DNA of 64,000 bases from Homalodisca vitripennis (Eukaryota; Arthropoda; Insecta; Hemiptera; Cicadellidae). Every line of letters starts with the position of its first letter. Position 1 is the first letter of the stretch. Below are positions 57,111-64,000 of the stretch, piece after piece. The notes below the pieces were generated by a model, which saw only the letters and a program-made list of their open reading frames with translations, had not been told where the DNA came from and did not search any database. Where the stretch lies: positions 21,251-85,250 of the forward strand of contig NW_025777944.1 of assembly GCF_021130785.1 (NCBI RefSeq), read 5' to 3'. The position numbers were made by a program, and so were the translations under genes.

Positions 57111-59450
57111 ATAAGTATTTTCAACTTAAAGATAGCAACACTCAGTTTATAATGGCCACCAATTAACAAATATAAATGTTCAAAATCATTTAGTTAGTTT
57201 AATTAACATAAAGCAACATTGTTTTCATTACAAATCAAAAATAATATGTAGTTTGATGTGACTGAATGTTTCAGTCATTTTATACATCCAAAATCAATCT
57301 TGAAGTACTTTATTTAGACTTCGTTTCCAAAATAAACGATCACGATATTTGTTCAGTTATGCTGTAGTGTCAATCATTAACATCACGATTGTTTGGGCTT
57401 TCAGTAATATTTCTCTACACACCATTCTCCGTAACCTTTCATTGTACGTGTAACAAACCGACCTGATATTCAGTCACGTGATAGACGAGTAAACAGATTT
57501 GGTTGTTTATTAAACAACTCTCGCAACATTGCTATCGATGATTATTTGATTATGTTAACATAGTTTTATGAATACTTAGCTAATTTATGAATATGCTTAG
57601 CTAAATAAAAATTCAAATTTATGATTCGTATTCTAATTCTTTGATATTAAACTACTTAATGTCATATTAGAACTGCAGCCTCCAAAAGTGTTAGTAGAAT
57701 TAAGAAATTGTTGTTTATTTTTACCTATATTTACATTAATCAGCGTATCTAAAGGTGGATTCTCTCTGATTTAGTTATGTACATACGACAAATAAAAAAT
57801 AATAAACCTTTCATATGTGATTTATATTTCAAGAAGCATTTGGTCACTTTAATGAGCCATGGGTCTTTTTTATTTTTGGGATTTACTATACGTGCCTGTT
57901 AGTGTCTTGCAAACCAGTCCTGCAAATATAAGAATGTAACGTGAATTATAATGTGATACCATTTTGTGCTTCCACAAATTACTCGATAGGTGTGTATATG
58001 GCTGCGTTTGTATAGTTTGTTTGTTCACTTAGGTCAAGAGGCTGAGGAAACTGCGCATTGCACACCGTTGTGCTTGATTCCGGAGTGACAGGATATGCAG
58101 GAAGGATAAGGTTGGTGGTAGGCGCGCCGATTTTGTCGAAATCCCATGAGGAGGGATTTATGTCATGTCACCTTGGAAGAGGTAAGGCCAACTCTGCTCC
58201 AGCCTGTACCAGTCAAAAGCGGGTAGGAGAAAGTACTCCCTTATATTTAGGCTAGCAACAAATTCAACTCCATTCCAACAGTCGCCTTCCGCAGTAAACT
58301 AGACTATCACTCAACCCTTTTACCCCGATGTCTAAAAGTTTTCTATTAGTAATTTTTTCTAATAGTAAAATATTTCATTTACTTAAAATAACGATAGGGA
58401 ATAATGTATCTAAACATGTAATTTGCTTGTCTCGTTTAATTTTATGCGATAGCAGTCTGTAGCTTGAAATATATGAGTACATACACATACCTTAAAACAT
58501 TGGTATTCTTATAATCAAACGCATATCATGAAGCCTGGTTAAAAATAGCTAAACATTGCTACTTAAAATAAACTATAAGCTTTTGTGGATTGATAAATAG
58601 TTTAGACTTTCCCCGACTTCAGGGGTATCATTAAATGCCTATTTCTATAATATTTAAAAAATAAATTAAAACCCAATGCACTCCTTTAAACATATTTCCC
58701 AAACTTAAGTTTTACAAATAATTACACTCCATGTTCCAAATACTACCATTTTCAATAGTTAAATCTCAAAATATAGATTAAAAATTAGTAAAACTGAAAA
58801 TTTAAGTAAATTGCAGTGATAGTAACAAATTGAGCTCAATAAATTACAAGTTGAGTACCAAAGAGGTTACTTAAAACAAAATACCAATAAATGGATCAAA
58901 TACAACACAATACACCCCACAACACAACATAGAGCGAAGACTTTGTGCACCTAAGTACATCTATGCTGCTAGGTCATGGAAAAATTGTTAAATGTGATTG
59001 AACTGACAATAAGTTTCCTTTTTAAATTTATAACAAGACTCAACTTCCTGTTAGTTCCGGTATGAGAGGAAGAGAAGAAATCTATGCAAAGTTCATTCAA
59101 CATTTCAAAGGAATTGTTTTGAATAACCGATTATATTAGGTTTTGCGTTATAAAAGATTTTTTAGTATGGAAAGAAATGTAGGTTAATAAACACGCATAT
59201 CTTTTCTGTAATTTTACTATAAAATGGCATATCACAACGTCATGAAAGACAGCCAGTTTTGAGTGCCTTATGTGCAAACTTTCAAAACTTTCTTCATTAA
59301 ATTGCATTTTATAACAGTGTTTTTTTTTTTTTTACCATATAGGGTTTAATATCGTCACCGACGCAGTTTTTAGATAATAACTTTGCCTTTGTTATCTACA
59401 TTACACTTCTGATTAAGCACTGCAAAAACTGAATATGTGAATTAAACTTA
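57111..59450. other. spacer with one splice-flanked segment
   Basis: Mostly featureless. 58033-58181 is GC-richer and flanked by TTTGTTTGTTCACTTAG and GGAAGAG/GTAAGG, good acceptor and donor signals. All three plus frames contain stops, so if transcribed it would be a non-coding exon. Confidence 0.35.
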
Positions 59451-60660
59451 AAATGTAAAAATGCTTAAAGTTCTTAGGTGAACTTCAGTTAAAGTGGCGA
59501 CAGCTGTATAAATTTCAGTTAAATTTGGTTTATAATTTATGAATATTTATGGGTTTTCTCCAATTAAAAAATTATTCATCAGAAGTTATTAAGATTAGTG
59601 CTAAGCAAGCCCTTCATTTTTATTATACCGACATGTAAGGTCACAATACCTGATGAATAAATTATGGGATATGACCTTCACAAAATTGTTTTAAGAAAAA
59701 CGTGTGCTTACTTATTTAACGAAGAGTTCAAATTATTAGTAGTTTTGTAAAAGTACAATATACAAAAGTATAAAGTAAAGTTTTGATAAAAGATTCATCC
59801 TTAAAACCATAAACCAAATTGAATAAAAATAATAATAATCTTAAAGAGCATAGTTTACCGAACTGTCAGTTTCATAGGATTTATGCGGCTAACTTACTGT
59901 GAAGTTTATTAGCGGCCTTACATAACGTCAAGGTTATCTTAAAGCCTCAATGGATTTGAGAATGATTGCACTTTGACTTTACGATCGTCATTTTCCTGAA
60001 TAAATTAGTTTCCTATTACAACGCGTTCTGGTTACCATTTCTGCCCAAGGCATACTACACGTTCTGATAAGTCTTGTTCCTAATAAGAGCCAGCTTTATT
60101 TAATAAAAACGACTATTACACATAGAACAATGTTAAACCTCATGAACCTTTACGTCCTTATCTTTGGTCGTGTCGTTATGGGAGATGTCTTATTAAAAGT
60201 TATAATAGTTGAGCGTCCAAATACCTTACTGTTTTCTTCTAAAGTATATACTATTTTGAGTGTTTCAACTGTAGAGCTTGAAAAAGTTGATATTCTTTAC
60301 TGGACGACGTTTAAAATATCGGAAAAATAGAAACCTTTAAAATAAGACATATCCTATAATTCTAAAATTAAGGTTGTAAAAGTGCATTCGGTTTAAAATT
60401 GTTCTATTAGGACGACAATCAAGATGACCGTCAGTACAGCCGGCTCTTAAGCATGGGTCAAAATGAAAATTCACTTCAGAGCTAAAACCAAGGAATGAAA
60501 GAAATGGACGCTGAGAAAATGGTTCCATGTAAAATTGCAAAACAAAATCATAAATAAACGTTGAAAAACCTATACCATTATCATATGAAAATAAGAACCT
60601 AGAATTACTGACCGATACATTTGTTATTAATCGACAAATAATCGTGTACCTTAAAAAGGT
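59451..60660 (+). other. D block (delta)
   Basis: Matches gamma 23160-24320, with the core at 59840-60020. The mariner found after gamma D is absent. Confidence 0.7.
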
Positions 60661-62000
60661 GGTGTATTTTATAAATATGACTTATATTTAATATGTATAC
60701 AAAATATAGATTGTATTATATGTAGGTAGGTTGTGGTACGATATATACTATATATAGTTTTAGTATTTAGATTCCTAGGTGCAGGAAAGTAAAGCATTAA
60801 AAGTTTAATACGATAAGTGTTTAAACTATTTATTTAGAGGTCAACCCGTTCAAACATTTTTGTATTTAAATTACAGAGAGTTGAATAACATAAATAAATG
60901 TAACAAATTTTAATGCATATTTATATATGCATTATTTATATTTTAATGTATTGAGTATATTTTAATGCATTTGAACGCTTTACAACAAGCGGCTTATATG
61001 AAAAGAGCAATGTTATTGCAATCATAGTTGAATAACCATTGTGATTATGAACATGCTAGTTAGATAAAACTTAACTTAACTTCCCTTGTTAGATAAAACT
61101 TTTGTATTACTTTATGTTTTTCTGTCGGGGATTATTTGAACGAGTTATTAATTTAATTTGTTTAATAATAATTTTATTTGTCCATGGTTTTTAGATCACC
61201 AATGATCTAATATACTTAATTAAGCTATTCTAACGTTAGACTCCATATATGTCGGGCAATATTAAATGGTACCGCACAAAAAATAGATGTAGTCGTATGT
61301 CTTTTGCTGATGTGGAGTCAAATGATTTTTATAAGTTAGCATTAAACCGCACGCAATGTGACTTGTTCACCTGTTTAACATTTTTATAGTGAAATCCTCA
61401 AATCCATAGGTTTGGGTTAAGACCATTTAAAGGTTTTGTTTTTAAACTTCCCTTGACAGCCCTATTTTAGAGCAGTGAACGTAATATGACTATGGAATAG
61501 TTTGCATCTTACTTACATAAATTTCTATTCATTATTATAAAGACCATTTATTACTGAGATTAATAGAACTTTGAAGTTAACTTTACCGTAATGTAATTTT
61601 GAGCACTACTTTAATACACAGTAACATCGCACAATAGCTGGGTAAAAATATTAATTAATGTTAAACATAAAGAATCACAGTAATTATTATAAAACCCTCC
61701 CAGATTTAAATAACAATGAATCTTTATTTTGTGCCAACAAACTCTTACTACTCGAGACAAATTCTGATTGTTCCACTTTACACTAAAAGCCCACTTCACC
61801 TTCCGATCAGTAACAATGTCTCTCCGTTGTAAACACTTCCTGATTTTTATGTTTCTATCCAATTCTAAGGAATGTTCAATAATGAAATAACATCCGTTAT
61901 CGAGATAAATCCTTCATTTCCACTTATGAAGAACAATATTATATCACTTTAACGTCGATGCTAATTAAGTATATGTGTTAGATATTTGTAACTTGAAATA
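60661..62000 (+). other. island 2 block (delta)
   Basis: Matches gamma 28470-29270, with island 2 at 61763-61842. An island 1 trace (GTTGAATAACCATTGTGATTA) lies at about 61028. An 83-codon minus frame (61611-61862) is open here but closed in the other units. Confidence 0.7.
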
Positions 62001-62818
62001 ACCCTAAATATTTATTGAAAATACTAATATTATTAAAATAATAAAATTTTACTTTTTTAATAATTGCAACTCCCAAGTTAACAAGGACATATCAAAAAGG
62101 CGTTGAATGATAAATAATAGTTATTTTTATTGATATTTTCGAGTGTAGAAAGTTACTTCATTTACAGATAGTGGTTGTACCCTAGATAGATAATCAAATT
62201 TAAAAAATACTTTAAAATTGTTTAAAATTCTTCTAAAAGTAAAAACCTTTTTTAAGGATTGAAAGGAAAAAGGTTTGGAAAAAATGCTCGAAGTTATTGG
62301 CTATAAAGACTTTAAAACTTATATAATTTGTATTACTGTTATAATTATTATTTTATAGTGTTATATAATACATATTTCTATTGTAGATTATTATGATTGG
62401 GTCTTAAAATCTGGACATTACAGTGTTTGCTTACTACTTTCTGAAATCTCAGCCGCACAAACCTCCTGTTTGGCTGAAATTTATAGATGATATTTTTCAT
62501 GATATGGGAACATTGTAATGCTTTACTGGAAACATCTAAAACATCTCAATACAATTTCCGCTTTTAAAATTTACTTGGAAGTCTTCTTCTAAAACTGTTA
62601 CGACTAACAAAAAACATAAATTACTGTAAAGGAAACGTAATACTACACAATGCTAATATACTAATACTTGCCAATCAGAATATAGCCCTGAACCAACAGC
62701 TGAATTAGTTGGTTTTGGTTGTTTTTATGCTTTGTTTTGGTGGTGTTATACACATTTTTTTTTTGTGCTTGGAATTTTAATTAGTGCTATTGGAGTACGA
62801 AGTTTTTTATTTTTCCAG
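62001..62818. other. AT-rich spacer
   Basis: No supported feature. It ends in a pyrimidine tract (TTTTTTATTTTTCCAG). Confidence 0.5.
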
Positions 62819-62970
62819 TTAAGCCAGGTAGTTGGAAAGTAATACAAAATCCAGAGGAATTTTACAAAAAAATCTCAGAAATTGCGACCGTAAAGATTTT
62901 CAGCAAAGACTGCTATGTCCTTGGTTTCAAACATTGTGCACATTCAACCCTACTAATCAAGGGCTTTTAA
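62819..62970 (+). CDS. candidate coding exon, unknown product
   Basis: A strong acceptor (TTTTATTTTTCCAG, AG at 62817-62818) leads into 49 open codons (from 62821) and a TAA at 62968-62970. The peptide begins KPGSWKVIQNPEEFYKKISE and continues with TVKIFSKDCYVLGFKHCAHS. It has charged and hydrophobic residues in a natural mix, with Cys and His spaced as CY...HCAH, but no domain I can name. A second frame stays open past the stop (about 62955-63090), so a 1-bp deletion may have shortened a longer coding stretch. No copy in gamma. It could be a retroposed gene fragment or a true exon. Only the frame and splice site are seen. Confidence 0.35.
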
Positions 62971-63202
62971 AAATTTCCAAATCTCAAGAAACTATCTTGG
63001 TTACCCAAAAAACTTACAGTCCATTGAGAACAAGAAAATTGGAATAATCTATAAGAGCTACAGGTTTTTGAACGCAACTACAGCACCCACGGCTAATTGA
63101 ACAAAACTATGATTAAATTTTACTTATCCAATTTATTACTTGTTTAGGCGGGATGAACATTTAATGCATTTGTACTCTTCTGGCTAGGGTACCAAAAAGA
63201 GA

Positions 63203-63206
63203 TATA

Positions 63207-63237
<31 letters not shown>
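63203..63237. repeat. TA microsatellite
   Basis: Interrupted TA run. Confidence 0.93.
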
Positions 63238-63329
63238 GTTATACACATACGATAAGATTCAAACACTTAGATTTAAAACTTACAATAAAGGATCAATATA
63301 TATTTATTTACTATGTTATAATTATATAG

Positions 63330-63967
63330 TTATTATTATGTTACACATGCTAATTTCATGTATACATTAACTTTATATTATGAGAGTGTAAAACAAAATA
63401 TTTGGATATAAATTAGTGGCAGGAGGCATTTCACAAATGCGACCGATGCAATCGTTGAGCGGCTACCCAATGTTACCAACACAATACAGCACCATCATCA
63501 CATGGCCCTGATATATATCCGCAGTCTATTTATCAATTGGTCAGAACGGAAATACTTGTATTACTATTGTTTGAAACGTTGTTTTCAAATGTTTGTTTTA
63601 ATATAAACCGCAATATTATGTCGAATTTAAGAACTAGTATTAATTTCCAAAGTTAGTTGATTTATTCTATGTGTACTGTTGAATGTATAAATATTTGACC
63701 AACACTGAAAAATTCATTTTTTAAACATGTTATAAAGTACCTAGCTATAGACGATTAGTAGGTAAAAGTTGCTGTGCAGTATACACTGCGTTCATATTAC
63801 AGTCGAAAAGATAGTAAAACTTGGTACTTACACAATACACAAACATTTTCTCATGGTTTGCATCGACAGTACCCGTTTATCAAATTGAGACATCATCCGC
63901 GAAAAGTTTACACGGATGACAATTTAGACGGAAGCGGCTAACATATTTTTACCCCCATCAATTGTAG
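63330..63967 (+). other. P7 block (delta)
   Basis: Partner of 33970-34628. Alignable nearly end to end. Confidence 0.75.
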
Positions 63968-64000
63968 TAAAAACCTCGTTTATTCGAACCTCGTTTATCC
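63968..64000 (+). mobile_element. pogo/Tigger-like left end, cut by window edge
   Basis: AGTAAAAACCTCGTTTATTC and CCTCGTTTATCC match the left end at 34629. The rest lies outside the window. Confidence 0.7.

Noticed and set aside
61611..61862. 83-codon minus-strand frame over island 2
   Set aside because: The matching frame is closed in the other three units.

Overview
The window is strongly AT-rich eukaryotic DNA, almost certainly from an insect. The evidence is a Ty3/Gypsy retrotransposon, two mariner-type transposons, a pogo/Tigger-like element, tRNA-like and RTE-like repeats, and long TA and TG microsatellites. I cannot name the species. No complete host gene is visible. The only intact long reading frame (5386-7965) is the pol of the retrotransposon. 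Three short segments with good splice signals (30113-30282 minus, 33451-33540 plus, 62819-62970 plus) are candidate host exons. The rest looks intronic or intergenic.

The main result concerns architecture. By eye, most of the non-mobile DNA falls into four diverged, same-orientation paralogous units: alpha (about 0-21.7 kb), gamma (about 22.5-39.6 kb), beta (about 42.7-54 kb) and delta (about 56.7 kb to the window end). They share an ordered set of blocks, which I name S1 (153-bp satellite), P1, D, island 1, island 2, J, M, island 4, P7, H and S2 (about 148-bp satellite). Alpha matches beta best (P1, island 1, island 2, J, M, island 4) and gamma matches delta best (D, island 2 with flanks, P7). 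The order alpha-gamma-beta-delta therefore suggests an old tandem duplication of a roughly 15-19 kb unit, followed by duplication of the resulting dimer (period about 30-38 kb). The P1 block is inverted in beta.

Layout: S1 satellite (1-640); spacer and P1, interrupted by an LTR retrotransposon (3211-8427, target duplication GTATG); alpha islands 1 and 2 (9.65-10.5 kb); a mariner with about 0.5-kb inverted repeats (10799-13375) and a tRNA-like sequence (13418-13487); alpha J, M (with a 78-bp minisatellite), island 4 and H (15.1-19.45 kb); S2 (20.1-21.7 kb); S1 (22.5-23.0 kb); gamma D, a second mariner (24325-25687), a 61-bp perfect inverted repeat around an RTE-like tail (25719-26503), gamma islands, a candidate exon, J, another candidate exon, P7 with a pogo-like element, and H (to 36.1 kb); S2 (39.07-39.59 kb); an LTR-like segment (40.1-41.2 kb); inverted P1 (42.7-44.4 kb); beta islands (46.2-52.8 kb); a featureless stretch; then delta P1, D, island 2, a candidate exon and P7 cut by the window edge.

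The elements do not work together as a pathway. They record successive duplication, inversion, satellite growth and transposon insertion. All identities are visual estimates, and no alignment was run.
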